Origin: Arcuatula senhousia | Lineage: Eukaryota; Mollusca; Bivalvia; Mytilida; Mytilidae | Direction of reading: 5' to 3' | DNA: 64,000 nucleotides | Assembly: GCA_963971305.1 (NCBI GenBank) | Contig: OZ020308.1 | Coordinates: 17,331,092 to 17,395,091 of the forward strand | Shown here: one piece after another, positions 12,401 to 27,400 of the stretch | Numbering within the stretch: position 1 is the first letter of the stretch | Layout: every line of letters starts with the position of its first letter | Translations under genes and position numbers: made by a program | The notes under the pieces: model-generated | What the model was told of the DNA's origin: nothing | What the model saw: only the letters and a program-made list of their open reading frames with translations | Database searches by the model: none

Positions 12401-15400
12401 AGAAGTCAACCTATGAAAATGTAGACTTTTTTCAGCAAAATAAATCTGAACATCCATAATGCTTTTCTCAAACTGCTTCTTAAGTATAAAGCATCACATG
12501 GATTTTTCTATGTAAATTTTAAAATTAAAATAATCTCAAGGTTCTTCCTTACATATTAACATAAGTTGCTTCAAGTCCAAATTTAGGCTATAATTCTGCA
12601 TTGGGAGGTTTAATTGTTACATGCTATTCATAATTAATTGTATTCGACATTTTCACTCTTTTGGCTAGAGAGCTCCTAGTGTGTCTAAAATAAACAAAAT
12701 GTGAGTTTGGCATGGCAAAATTTATTGCCTTGTACTTTGTTGTAGAATGTATTCATAAAAAAATATCTGTGTCAAAGTTCGTGCTTTAAAGTGCCAAATC
12801 AGCAACAAATATATCATTGTGTATTCAACTAATTTATGCAATTGATTGAAATATTTTACATAATTACCTTTTATAGACAACACATATTTCCTATTTAATG
12901 TTTAATATGACAAAATATCTACCTTATCAAGCAATACATGTACTTTGAATCAATAAATAAATCCTAATTGTCTATTCTTCATCATGAATAATTTATCAAA
13001 TCAAGAAATTAGTTTATAGGCTTGAGAACTCAGAGTGTCTTTAATAAGCATAGAACTTTACTGACTTTTTTTTGGGGGGGGGGGATTTAATGTAAGAGAG
13101 TAATAGGTTCAACTGATAGTTCTTCCGTTATCAAAGAACTCTTTTTCACAAAATTCATCAGATACAAATTCTAAATTTATAAACGTAATATTTAACCTTT
13201 ATGAAATTTTGTTATTTAAGGAATTACAAGACCTGAGTTCAATAGTCACCTATAGATTTATGAGCATCCATCAATTGTTTGGTTTTATTTTGAAGCCTCT
13301 CCATCCCTATCAGCTTTACCAGTATTTCTGATTCAGGTGTTAAAATTGATTTCAATAATTGAATGAGGGCTATACTGTTTTTCCATAAAATAAAATCGAT
13401 TTTTTTTGGGGGGGAATATAAATCAACTTTGCTTTTTAATTCAATATTCAGCAGATTTTGGCTCCATAAAAATGAATTTCACAATATGCATTGATTAGCT
13501 GTAGAGTTTTAACTTTAAAAGGAGCGTAAAATCTTTCAGTCATTTTTGTAATAGGAAAGGGCAGTCAAGAGCGTATTTATAAATAAACATAGTCCTGGCA
13601 TCACAGGTCATTACCCCCTCCCAACTTGATTCAACTTTCTTAGCAAAAATAATCCAAAACAATAATAATACCTGACTGAGTCCTACTCTATAATTGAGTT
13701 TAATATGATAATAGGTGCAACCTAAAATGGGACGCAGCTTTAGAAAATAGTTATCAAAAAATTGCATTGACCAAAAACTAATAATTACAAATATCGAATT
13801 ATTTGTGCAAATGACAAATATTTGTAACATTCTAAAATAGTATCAAAATATAATAGGATGACGTTGACGGGACGAAATAACCTTCTTTTTGTGTTACGTT
13901 AATCATGACGTCATTTCCCGGTCAGAGTATTTCACGCTCCAGCAGTAGTAAACAAAGCAACCTTTTTTCTGTCAGGTTTTGGGTGATTTTCTGTATACCA
14001 ATATATCTTTTTAGAAGTATTGGATTGAGAAGATCGATATAAAAACCTGGCAGAAAATGACGACTTGTTTCAATCAGGATTTTGGAAAAAAAGTACTAGA
14101 ACATGCACAGGATTGAGTTAAAATTTTCATGATCAGCTAAGGTAAGACCATCTTTTTTATTATTCAGTGTTGTATATTCAGCCTTATATTTAATTGTGAT
14201 TGTCTTAAAAAACGCCATAAATTGGTTGAATTACTGGTATACAATCACTAATCACGATTGTTCCTAACGCACCTGTTTACAATGACCATTCTCGCGAGAA
14301 CTTGGAGAGATCATTTCATCTCTTTGACAACGAGAATTTCCTTGAAAAACATATTTAGAGAGTTAGTTTTGACTTTCCATCCGTATACTCCTGTCTATTT
14401 TAAAAAGAAATTTAACTGTGGTTATTAAATCTGTCAATTTTAAAATTTATTCAAAAAAAAGCATCGAATTTCTGGCCCCATAGAAATTCGTGGCTAGTGC
14501 GCTTGCGCGCACTCGGCACATCCGGTTTGGAAAAAAAACAAACCATTAGTTTTGGGAAGTTTCTACATATGTGGGACTGCGTCCCATATCAATGTCTAAG
14601 TTATCTAGTATGTGTAAGTTACCTGACTGAGTCCTACTCTATAATTGAGTTTATCAATGTCTAAGTTATCTAGAATATGTAGTATTGCTTGTTTTTCTGG
14701 CATGTCTTTGGATGGTTTGTTACTAGGTGATAATAGTCCTTCAAATCTCTGACGGAACTCTCCAAATGACATGTAGTCAGGGAAACCTACACAATAAAAG
14801 TTGAATTTCTATAAAAATTATTAAAAACTGAGAAAATAAATTTTAATGAATGTTTTCAATCAATGAATCTTCATGTGTTTGATTAAATCAGTTCTTCCAA
14901 TTAAACTTGTACTTCTAAATTTGGTCTTAAAAAGTACATGTATACATTTTCAATTGAATGCTCTTGAAGGTGTAAATGTTGATATATAAAGTGTGTCCAT
15001 GCAATTCCAACTGATGCTTTTAATATTCAAAATATAATTCATATATTATGTTTCTAACATAATGCAGATACATTCACTTTTTTTAATCTATTATTAACAA
15101 TCAGAGGAATTTGAGCATAAAAATACACCAAGAACAAATTTAACAAGAATAGCATAAAGAATTATCAATAAAGGTAACAACCAATTAAGTTTCATTTAAA
15201 CATGTACAACAAGCCATAAAGAACAGTGATTTAGCTAGCGCTCGTCATTTTCGTCATTGGCGAAAAGAATTTTCAGATTACGAAAATTTATCAAACCATT
15301 TTCGTCACTTAATTTTTCAAAAGTGTAAAAATTTTCGTCATGAAATTTACGAAAATCGCTTTAAAAACTCGTAATTGTTGAAATTAAAGTGTCACTTTCG

Positions 15401-18400
15401 TCACATTTATCATGCATTTATGAAGCCATTTCATTTATGACCACAAGCTGACCGCCGATCACCGGATATGTTTTGACAATCAATTAACCTAAATTGTCTT
15501 GGGGTCATTAAAATCAATAAATTTGTGTGGAGTCACTCATGGCTGAATAATTTGTGAATGACCAATCAGCTATCGGAATAATTTAGAACTGGTATTTCAG
15601 CTGTCAATCATTATCATTCATGCATGCATGTTATGACAAACACGTGGTCTAGCATTGGCAAAGACTTTAGTTTTAAACAGAAAAACACTGATTGTCCAAA
15701 GGATGAATGTAACTATTTACCTTTTAGAAAGAATTTAAATCCCAAGACAATATTTTTGCTCTCACTATAACATGTTAAGGTCCCTTTCAAACTTTCAAAC
15801 TTCTTGAAAGTTTAGATTTTTCTCAAAAATCGGCCCCCATATAACATTGAAAATTCAAAACATTGCATATAATTTTTATCAATTACTTAATAACTTATAT
15901 ACCTTTTTCTAAAGGTTAAAAACTTTTTTTTAATTTTAGTAAGATAACAAAAATATTGTTTAACTAACAGTATTACCAGTAATCTATTTCTTTAATGCCC
16001 CTTAGGATGTGAAAAATTTAAAACTGAGTAGTCTTCCTTTTCCTACTAAAATTTTCTGAAGAGGGGCACAAAATAATTATGAGGAAATTAGATTTGTAAA
16101 GAATTTCAAGTAAGGCTGAAAAGTAAAAACAAAACAAACAAGAAGGCTGTAAATATTTGTAAATACTTTATTAAAAGTCAATGAAATCCTTGATTAGAAA
16201 TCCATGTAATACTAATCAGAACTTCTTTTCTTCTGTGTACCTGCAAATCAAAATAATAACTACTTATCTATAAGTGGATGTAAATTGAAGTGAGAATAAA
16301 ACTCGTTCTGAACAGCGTCTGAAAGCGCATACACTACATATATGCTTGCTGTAAAAGTGACTAAAGCCTTAAAAATCCTGGCTAAAACCCTGCTAAAGAA
16401 TATGTAGGTCTGTTTACCTTGTCTATATATCCTAACAGAATCTAGCAGTTCACTGCCTCTAATCTGGGACCTTATAAGTGGAACATTAACAAGAATCTCC
16501 TCAGTGGCCCCTGGTTTATCCTGGGGAACAGTTGGGGTTTTTAGTTCCCATAACCCAGCATTATGCTGAGGTAATATACAATGTACAAAATGACACTTAG
16601 TTTTCCGTATCGTGTCAATGATAGAGTCCACTTGGAATTTGATTTGTAAGCACATTGATCGTTTTTTTAGTCCGGCAGTTCCTGACATGAATGTCCGTCT
16701 CATGCTGCCGACTCGTCGTAATGTTGCCGAACCTTCCATGCCCACGATAGAGCCACTGACCATGCCAGCTACAGGGGCTTTAACACTGTTGAATAACTCA
16801 TTTATGTTTTGTCTGTAAAAAGAAATCAAATCTTTTTGATAAAAAGGTTTTTTGATAATCACTCCAAGTAGAATGAAATATTGTTAAAATAACTAAATCA
16901 CTAAGATAGCAATGAAAATGTCGAACAAGTTTTAACATTACCATCAACTAATATGATTGACTTAATAAAATATCCTAAATCTCAACTCAGCTAAAAACTT
17001 TTTTTCCTTATCAAAACAGTTTGATTATGTATTACACACCATGTGATTCTTTTGAAAAACACTTTACTCATATCGCAGTTCTATTTTTCGCTTCATCTCA
17101 TAATAATCTGCCATAATCCATTTTCCCTACCTTTTAGAATCTTGTAGAATTTGTGTGGCAGTTTTCATGTTAGGATTATCCCTACAGCACCGTAACCAAC
17201 CACTAGCATTGTACTGTACTGGGTTGGTTCCCTGGAAATGGTTCAGTATGAAGGTATTTCCTAGACTAGAAGCTTTACGAAGTAAGCTGTCTCCTGAAAT
17301 GTATACCAAAAAATATTAAAAGTTCATGTTAAACCCTCAATAAAAATGGAAAAAAAACATGAAAACTTTGGATTTTTGGTTGGATTTCAAATCTATAGTG
17401 AAAATCCAGGTACTAAAAAGGTGAATGTCTTGCGGCACGCGGTAGGCAGCAGGCAGGTAGGGAAAATATTTTTTTGTTACATTGACAAAATATAATTGGT
17501 TATTTGTTTTAGTTATTAGGTAAATCATCCCAAATACTTAAGATCAGCTGCATCATAAGATTTATCCATATAAATGATTGCTGTTCATAAAAAAATCGGT
17601 TTCTGTTGCTTGATAACATATTGATAATAGCATATTTCTCAGGTGTGTTAAAGTAATGGTCCTGGTTCTGTTATTTTGGTCTCTTTAACAATTAAGTAAC
17701 AAGCATTCATTACTTCTGACTTTCTGTTCTCCATGGTGAGTGAAAAATCTGTCCATAAATGAGTCTTCTGTTGCCCCTGGAAACATACTCTCTTCATCAA
17801 GTATCCATAGCAACCCTTTCCTCTCGCTGTCCTTCATTTCTTGAGAAGTTGTCTTTATCTTCAATGTAAGAAAGTAATATTTAAAATATCTTTTTTTTTT
17901 AAACTATAATCTAAAGGAGAAAATAAAGATATACCAAAAAAGTATTTTTCTTTATTTTCAGTAGTTTCAAGTTTCACAGTAACTAGCTTATAAAGCATAA
18001 CACAATTATTTTTTAAGCATCTGAATAAATGTACAGGATTATATATATTCAAATCAGATCAAATGGAAAATGCAAGGGTCTCTGAAAGATCAAGTAAAAG
18101 AAAGTCCAGAACTTTATCTAAAATTAATCATGTTCTAATTTTGTGAAATGAGATTCTAGGATTATCAACAATATTCCCAAAGTTTAACAGCTTCTACAAA
18201 AGTAATGATTTTTACAAAGACAGAAAGATACCACATATCTATTGATAAAGATTCCACTTATTTATTCTTAACACCATTTCAAACAAATAATTTCCAATAC
18301 TGTGGCTTCATTTTTTTTGTTGGTTCCAATTTTCATGGTTTGATGAAAAAGGATCAGTTTGTTGATTCTTAAATTTGTGGTTCTGAAGTCTGCAGCATAC

Positions 18401-21400
18401 ATATCAATGTTAAATTTCCTTTTATTGGCGTATCAAATTTCGTTGGTCAAGACTATCCACCAAATAAACCATAAAAATTGATACCCCACGAATAATAATG
18501 AAATCACAGTACTACATGAAAATTGTTCAAAGGGTAGTAAGCACAGTTTTAAAATTACTCAGAAAATAAGGATTCAGGAAAGAATTTTCCTACAAGTACC
18601 TGTACCCTTGAATGAAGTTAAACCCAAAAGATGACCAAGCCAATAAAACTCATTAAACATTACCTCAACGCCAATGTGAGTCTCAAGCTTGTAAAACAAG
18701 TTATACATTATCAAATAGTTAAACTCAGACCAGCTTAAACGCATCAATTAAAAATTCCTAATTTTAGTTTAAACTTGATTATGTTTATTTCAATGAGAGA
18801 GTGAGTTGGTGTTTTATGCCCTTGCAATGCTATATAGGCGATGTTTATTTCAAAAGCTTATGCATAAAGTGAGGTGATTATACTGGTAAATTTTTAGGAT
18901 GAATGTAACCAACTGATTTTTATTTTACAATTCGGTTCATTTGATGTTAGCCTTATTCATATTATCTGTTGTGTTTATATTCTTTTCTAACAATTTTACA
19001 CATATTTCATTCTAGTTGATAAACTTGATAACAAATCACTCCACTCACTAATGTGAACAAAGCTAGCTTCTTTTTAATTATCACAAAGCATTACTATCCT
19101 AGCTGTGTGAGGCTCCCATGCCAATTTTTCTATTTGTGAAAATATGTGAAAAATATTTACATTTAATGTGTAAAGACATTTTGTTATTCTTCTATTAAAT
19201 TGGCATTTTTAACAGACTTCCTGGGGTTTTGTTTTTAGTTCTTTCAATAAATCTTAAAACTTCCAGTGCTCTGCAATTAAACCTGTCAAAAAAACAGTTT
19301 CTGAACCAAAACTTACTCATGACAAAAATTTTAACACCCACCAAAAAATCTAACAAATGAGTTTCTGATTATGATGAAACTTGACAGCAATGTACCATGA
19401 CAGTGTTAAAAGCAGTGATCATGTGACACAAGCTTTTACCTGAGATCATGTGACACAAACTTTTACCTGAGATGTTTCTGGTCGACCATGCTTTGTTTGG
19501 TTCTTAAGAAAAATATTTGTTTTATATTAACATTAAACATTCTTCTTTCAGCTAATAAGACAAGATGATGAATTAGCATAGGTAAATTACATGATCATTA
19601 ATCATATAATTACAATTTAAGATTACAAAATCATCATTTCTCTTTGAAACTTTCTATAAAATCAACTTCAAGACATAAAGAAGGGATAGTGTCAAAACAT
19701 GGATGGTGTGCATGATTATTGCAGTATTATATTATCTTGAATACAAGTTTTGAAAGCTAGCATTTATATAACTGCAGGATAGATATATGCAAGTAGACCA
19801 GTAACTGGCAAACATACTTATAATTGTAGATCATATAGTATATAATATAGAAGCTTATATAAATCAAACAGTGAGAATCATAGACTATATAGAAAGATTT
19901 GGAAAGTCAGAAAAGACATACGTTACTTATAAGCAAACATATAATTTACACTTGCAAAAAATCAGAAACAGTAAAGTTTGTGTTGTTGCAGGTATGTTTA
20001 TACAAAAAGTAGTGATTGAACCACTACCACTCCACATATATAAACAAGACATAAGACACAGCCTGACAATGCACAGTTGGAACATTTCACATAAAGTGTA
20101 TAGTGTGTTGGACATAGGACAATTCTGACTAAGGGAGACAATCAGGGATGGTCATGTGATCTGGGTCATGTGACAAATCCAAATACAAAAGATACCTCAT
20201 CTGATTCGTTGTGATTAACATAGTGGGTGTGTCTTGTCAAACCTGGCTGTCTTATTGAAGTAGTCTGATATACATGGATACAAAATTTATAAGTATTAAA
20301 GAGAAGAAGTCTAGGATATAAAATTCAGAGTAATTTATGTCAGAAACGTAAATTCTACTGGGGATTGATTAATGACATAAGTCCGTGACAATTTTGCTTG
20401 TTGTAAATCTTATTTGATAACTTTGTTCACAAGTTTATTAAAATGCCTTGCTTAAAAGAGGTGTTTGTGAACTTTTTTAATTCGATAGTAACTACCAATG
20501 TTATCTTTTCTAAAATTAAAATACTTTAGAATATTTCTTGAATTGCTGAAGATATTATACATGTAGTTCCACTGAGGTTTTATACAAGTAGATGTATTAA
20601 ACTTACCAAGTTTTGTTGAGCTGGTTTATCTATAAGGGAAACCATTGGTAATGGAGTGCCAGACACTAGCTCAAAATCACAGTTAATTCCCTCCTACAAT
20701 AAAAGTATGAAATGAAATAGGTTGCTGGCAATGAAATACTTAATTTAAATGACAAAAGTTTTGAGAATCGCATTGTTTTTGAGATTGAAACATCAATTGT
20801 TCTCTCTTTTTTCTGTCCTTAAAATTCATATCAAATTTTGAATTCAAATTAAGTTTCTAACTTTCTACTGAAGCTGAATGGTTATAGTACTCTAAGATAT
20901 TTTAAATGCATTACACAAAATTAGCCCGCATGTTGTGACCAGAATTTATAATCATGTGATAAGTTTTAAGCTTGCATGTAAATATTTCTACAGAAAATAA
21001 TGAAAATATAAAAATCTGTCAGTAAAAATGGCAGGATTTTGTTAAACAGGAAGTAGGTGAGCGACACACCAAAAATCGAATCCCACGTTATGGGACCCCA
21101 CCCTGATGCTGTATACCAAATATCAAGTGGCTGTGATTAGTAGTTGCTGAGAAAACTGTTACGAAAATTTTTTCCTGGCCCGCCCGACATTCACCATTTT
21201 ATAACCCGGATTTTTCACTCCGTGAAATCCGGCCAGAAAGTGGGATGATTGTACAGCACCTGACACACATCAATAAAACCCAGTTTTTGCTTGTCCCTGT
21301 TCTCTTTATGTTTATTGATCTATGTCCAGAAAAAAACTTTTATTGATATTTTTGGATTTGTATCAATTGATGTCCTGTATTTTATTTTTTTTTTATATTG

Positions 21401-24400
21401 ACAGGTAGCAGGAATCACTGGTCAGACAAGAGGCTGCCAGGAGCCTGAATTGCTCACCTGGTCTTGATGTCAACCCTATGAAGACTTTTGTATAGCTAAA
21501 TGAGCTGAATGTTTAAGCAAGAAAACAGCTTTTCTCTATCTGCAATAGTTTTCATTCTAAATAAGCAAAAAAACAGTATTATTCACCTTTTAAGGGGCTG
21601 TAACCCCTATAAGGGGTTATCTGACAACTTCAACCCAATGGAGACTTTTGTAGAGCTAAATGAACTGAACGTTTGAGCAAGCAACAGCTTTTCTCTATCT
21701 GCAATAGTTTTCATTCTATTGGCCAAAAACACAAAAAAACGCTATTTTTCACCTTAAAGGGGCTGTAACCCCTGTAAGGGGTCATCTGACAACTTTGACC
21801 CTATGGAGACTTTTGCAGATGACCGACGACAGCAGACGACTACCAATAGTGATGGCATGAGCTCACATGGCCTTTGGCCAGGTGAGCTAATAAAAGGCTG
21901 CTGGTCCTCTTCCATGTAGGTTTTTAAGTTTAAATTGCCCCTGGTTAATGTAGGTTATGTTTGTGAACACTTTTTCCACATCTCATTATCATCTAGTAAC
22001 ATACCTGACTGTATCTGTCTTGTTGTACAGTAAATGTTAACTCATGAAACAAGAGCTGCATTCTCTCTTGTGTATAGTTATGACAAAGATCTTCAAAGGT
22101 GGCCCCTGTCTGTCGTCCACACGATGCTGGATTCTGAAATCCTGGTGTGTCCAAGATCGAAATGGAGGCTGATGTGCGATAATTTGAGGATAGTGATCTA
22201 TAATGAAATTAAACATTGAAATACTGCAAAGCAAAGTTACTTAAGAAGTATAAATTAACACAACTAAAAACTTTTAGAGTAACCAAGCACTTAAAAATTT
22301 GAGTTTGTGTTGTTGATTGTTATTCAGTCATTTGCATGTTTTATGTTGTCTGTTTCTTCATGCTGTTCTTTTGTGTATACTGATTTTGTATTTGCCCTTT
22401 GGAACTTTTGAAATTCCAAAGCCCCATAGGTATCTCTTCTTCCATTTGACAACATGTTTAAGGTATCATAGTTCCTTTCCTTTATTTTGAAATGCTTTCA
22501 ATACCTATTGTAGCTTACCTGTTAATGAGTGAGACAATAGCATTAAAGACATCCGAGTAGAGCCCTATAGCAAATCCCTCTAATGATTCCATTGCATTTT
22601 GGTGGCCATCTTCCTGTTTGGATGCAGGGCTGGATCTGTAGAACAAAATGTTACAGTCATTAATTTCCAAAGCTAAATTTAAAGGTGAATTGTTTATGCG
22701 TAATAGATATTTTTTCTGAAGTTTGAGTGATTTTTTTTCAAATGCTTTGGTTTATTTGTTAATTGGTACAATGTATGAATATCTATTTGTAGATTGGTAC
22801 AATGCAAGTCTATTACTTAAAATTATCTGAGGGTATTACTGATTTGTGCATTTATACATATATCAAAGAGCAAAATGCTTGTCCAATATATATCAGACCT
22901 ATCATACCTAACAGATGCTCCTCTAGTTAAGGTGGAGGAACCAGATGATGAGAAAACCAGTCTTAACAATTCCTCGGGTGAAATTCCAAGTAAGGCAGCA
23001 GCTTTCTGAGCTGATCCAGGCTTAGCAAACTGTGCTTTGTTATTCTGACCTGAAATGTTTTGAACAGATGAAAGAAAAAATTCCATTAGGTGAGATGACA
23101 GACAAAACAACAGTTGAAAGAGCCAAAAAAGACTGGATCACTAATCATAATTCATAAATAAAAGGTTTATCATGTTTTTTTTCTCAACTTCTTCAAAGAG
23201 GGAACTAGAGAGCTGTGTTTTTGTTTGAATTTAAGTTGGTTTTCTAACCATAACTTTTATACACCCTGATAGTGTCAGTAAATTCACCAGAAATTAAGAA
23301 AACCCAAAGCTGTTTGCAGGTTGGAAGGTCAAATGTTCTCTACAATTTAAGGATGACATATTTTGTTTTCCTTCCATCCTTTATTTGTTTAAACCTTTCT
23401 TTAACATTGACTGTATTTACAGCATCCATTGACAAAATATACAGAAAAGTTTGAGATGGACAAAATATCCCAGGATATACAAAGGATTTCTACCTTTGAT
23501 AGCTCCTGCCACACCAAGGTGGTATACAGCAGCCAGTACATGACATATTGCCTTCTTCTCATCTGCTGACATGCCAATCTGATCCATAGATGTCCAGATC
23601 TTACCCCACGATACCATAGCTTTCTGTTTATCCTCTGCCTGTAAATATAGGGAAAATGTCAAAGGTTGTTTATTAAATTAACATTTCATGATTCTGATAT
23701 TTTAAACTGTAATTGATAACTATTTTCAACTGTTGATTTTTACTCTCTATAGTACTTAATAAAACTGATATTTTCCTCAATTCTTTATTTTTTTTTCAAT
23801 ATGCATGAACTCTTGGTAATAAAATACTTGCCTCATTCTATTGTTTTTGCTTTTAACTTGTTAAAATTGGTGTAGAGCAAACACAAAAAATCCATCAAAC
23901 ATGAAAAAATAACTGTATAAAGAAACACATGAAAACTGCAACACTTAATCCTCAACTGCCACCAAACATCATTAATACTTACTATAATGGGTATAAAACC
24001 AGGCTAAAAATAGCAACCAACATATGCATAGTGGTACATGTACTTGTACTCATAGCCTTGCCAAACGAGTTTTTTAAAAAGTTACATCTTTTACTGCATA
24101 AAATATACTTCCTTTTTTTAAATCTTTTTCATTGAACACTTTATAGATTAAAAGTTTTCATAGCTGGGACTTTAAAATGATAATTGATTTTTGACAATAT
24201 TTATAGAGCATATTTTAACAGTTCATGAATCTTTCATTCCCTTTCCTGAAAGATTCAATGAAAATGTAAAGTAGTTATTTTTAGTACTTATCTATTTTGA
24301 CAATAAGACCACACAACATTTCCCAAACTTACCCTTTGTAGTGGTGTCATAAATAGATTGGCTTCTGTCAAGTTATTCAGCTGTAATTCATTCCTGTTGA

Positions 24401-27400
24401 AGAAGATTCATAATATATACAAGTTTGAAAACAAAGTATTAAACAAAATCTTTGGGGCATCTTCATTTGTTCAATTTGACTTTGCTCCATGTCTTAGTTT
24501 TCTGTGATTTCATTTTTACAAATAATAATCTATGGGGTATTTATACTTATTTTTGGCTTCTCCTTTGGGTATCCACTTAGCAAAATAGCAAAAGAACTTT
24601 CAGTAATCTACATGAAAGCACAGTTGACAATGGCATACAATCTTGAAAAGTCTCAACATTTTGTTCGGTTGAATTAATCATGTCCTCTGCAGTTTTGATA
24701 CTTCAACCCTTAATTAAACAATCAGGATCTGCCTACCATTATGGAGCACCTGAGTTCAGAGCTGACTTGAGTTCACATTGCTGATTGAGTTTTGTTACAT
24801 GCACTGTGTGCATGTGTGTGTGATTTTTTTTGTTATAATTATTATGTCGTATGTTTTCTTCTGTTGTCTTTTATACCTATTGATTTTGTCTAAACCTCTT
24901 AAAAAATAACATCATTCAAATGCACCATTAGGTAACCCTTTGCTACTTTATATCTACCTAAACACTGTATCTAGCCCTGCCAACATCTGATAGAAGACAT
25001 GAAAAGTGGGTTCACCTTCTGGTCTGCGAACAACTCGGGATTTCTCAAACATGAAAACCTGAAAATAAATATAAAGATATTATGTTACTTAAAACGATTT
25101 GAGACTTGTCAAACACAAATAAAAATATAAATACAAATAAATCAAATTATAAATTTTTAGGTGTGTCAAACATAATATCAAAGATGGAGAAAAAGAATAC
25201 TGACCCCAGTTTTTTTACTTCTGTTTGACGGATTTGCATAAAATTTTGTGCATCTTTTAATCATATAGTTATAATATGATTACTGTAAAAATTCAGCTCT
25301 ATTCATTTGATAAAATATTTTTTTTTAGCATCTTATTCCATGTAATGATGTATAGATTGGGGTCTTATTATTTTGGAAGGTGATTGTATTCGAAAATTTC
25401 TTATCAAGCTGATTACTTTTTGCATGCTACGACATTTCCTTTACAGCTGGTAGTTTTAAGTCTGCAATAGGTTAAGCATTAACATAAAATATTATCCACT
25501 TCTTTCGACTTACTTGTATAGAAGCTGAGGTAATCTGGCCAGAATGGTCGAAATCTATAGTTGTTAGCTGGGCATAGCGACTAGCATTGGTGTTAAGGAT
25601 AGTTCTACTGTTACCAAAAGCTTCCATTAATGTATTAACTGCCGAAAGCTTTTCTCCTGCAAAAAAAAAATAATAATAAGCAAAGCTGAAGTTAACATTC
25701 TTTTCTGTAATTTTTACTTTGGACAACCTACAAATATTTTTAAGCAGTTTCTTTGATGGATCAAGCAATAAATTACAAGTAAGCAAAGATTAAGCATAAC
25801 TAAAGGCTTTTACATTTTAGTTGTTTTGTTTGTACCATAACATCTTTGTGCACAAAATTCACAGGACTGAATGAAATGTCTGGTAAAAATTCCATTGGTC
25901 TGGTAAAAATTTTGATCTATTTTAGTTACAATATTAGAAGATAAGTTCTAAATTGAAGGTTCAGTCCGGTAAACCTTGAACCAATTTCACATTTACTGAT
26001 GTGATAAATGTATTTAATGTAGCAATATCTACTCTATTTTAAACTAAAATGAAAAGTGGGGGCACATAGTGATGGGGTGTCCTTCTATCCATTAGGCCTT
26101 TGGGTACTATCCATCTCTATTACATGTTTCAATATCTGTAACTCCTAAACCACTCATCATATATTGCCTGTATCTATCAATATGTATTCCTACTTTGATA
26201 GCTCTTATGTGAGATAGCAACTAATGAATAGCTGTTTGGTCTGTTTGAACATTTTTGCCACTCAGGTCAGAACATGAACAAACCTGTAAAGATATTTCCC
26301 ACACTCCCAGCAGCCGTGATGAGGTACTGCATCACATGTCGTGAGTTTGACGTCTTCCCGCTTCCACTCCTCCCCATAAATACAATGGACTGGTCCGACC
26401 GTGACTGTAACATCTCCCGATATGTCATCTGCCCCATGGCGTAGATGTGTGGGGGCATGTCTTCCTGTTTACACCCTTTAAAAACTTGCATGACTTTTTC
26501 AGAGTAGATGGAGATCGGGTGCATTGGGTTGATAACAGCCAAAGACGGACCAATATATGTGTGGACCAAGTTTGCTCCATATCTTTGACGTAATATATGT
26601 AAGGCACTTGATTCGTTGAGGAATCGTAGTGATGCTATGTCCTCTGTTCTGTCATACTGAGGTGGGTTTGCCTATAACAGAGAAATAACAAATTGTGTAC
26701 AATTCAAATTTTGTGGTTCACAAATATCACTCATATGGTCATAGGTGGTTGAGTAATAGATAGTGATAGCTTAGACATTTTAGGTAAAATTGTTGCTCTG
26801 AAATATGCATGCATCAATTCAAAAGAATCTGGGAAATCAACATACAGACTGATTGGCCTAAACAAGAACACGTATGAACCTAGAGTGACACTTAATTTCA
26901 TGAACTTAAAGTTCAACTTATATAGAATAGCCTTCAGAAATGTTTTTATTGTAAATTGTAAACAGTCAAGGTAATTGCACAGTATAATAAACAATAAAAA
27001 CATAAGTTAACAAAGAAACCTTAATATGCTTTTAACATGTTACTTAGAAATATGATTAAATCAGTTGTAAGAAAACTAAAATTTCCTTTATATGAATATG
27101 TTCTATCTTTATACTTAATGACACAATAAAATTGTATAGACTTCAAAGATGACAGATGCAGTCATTTATATGAAATTTATATTCTTTTGTATGAAGAGTA
27201 ATTTGCTTACATTTTAATTTCAGAATATGCAAACAAAGAAAAACAAATAAGGAATAAATAATTAGTACGCAAAACAAATTCAAAACATAAAGATTTCAGG
27301 TTGATAATGATTCTCTTTCATGTCATGATAATAAAACTCTAGATGAAAATAAAATTTCAACCTTTCTCTCAATATGGAGATTTTTTTCATTCATATCTTT

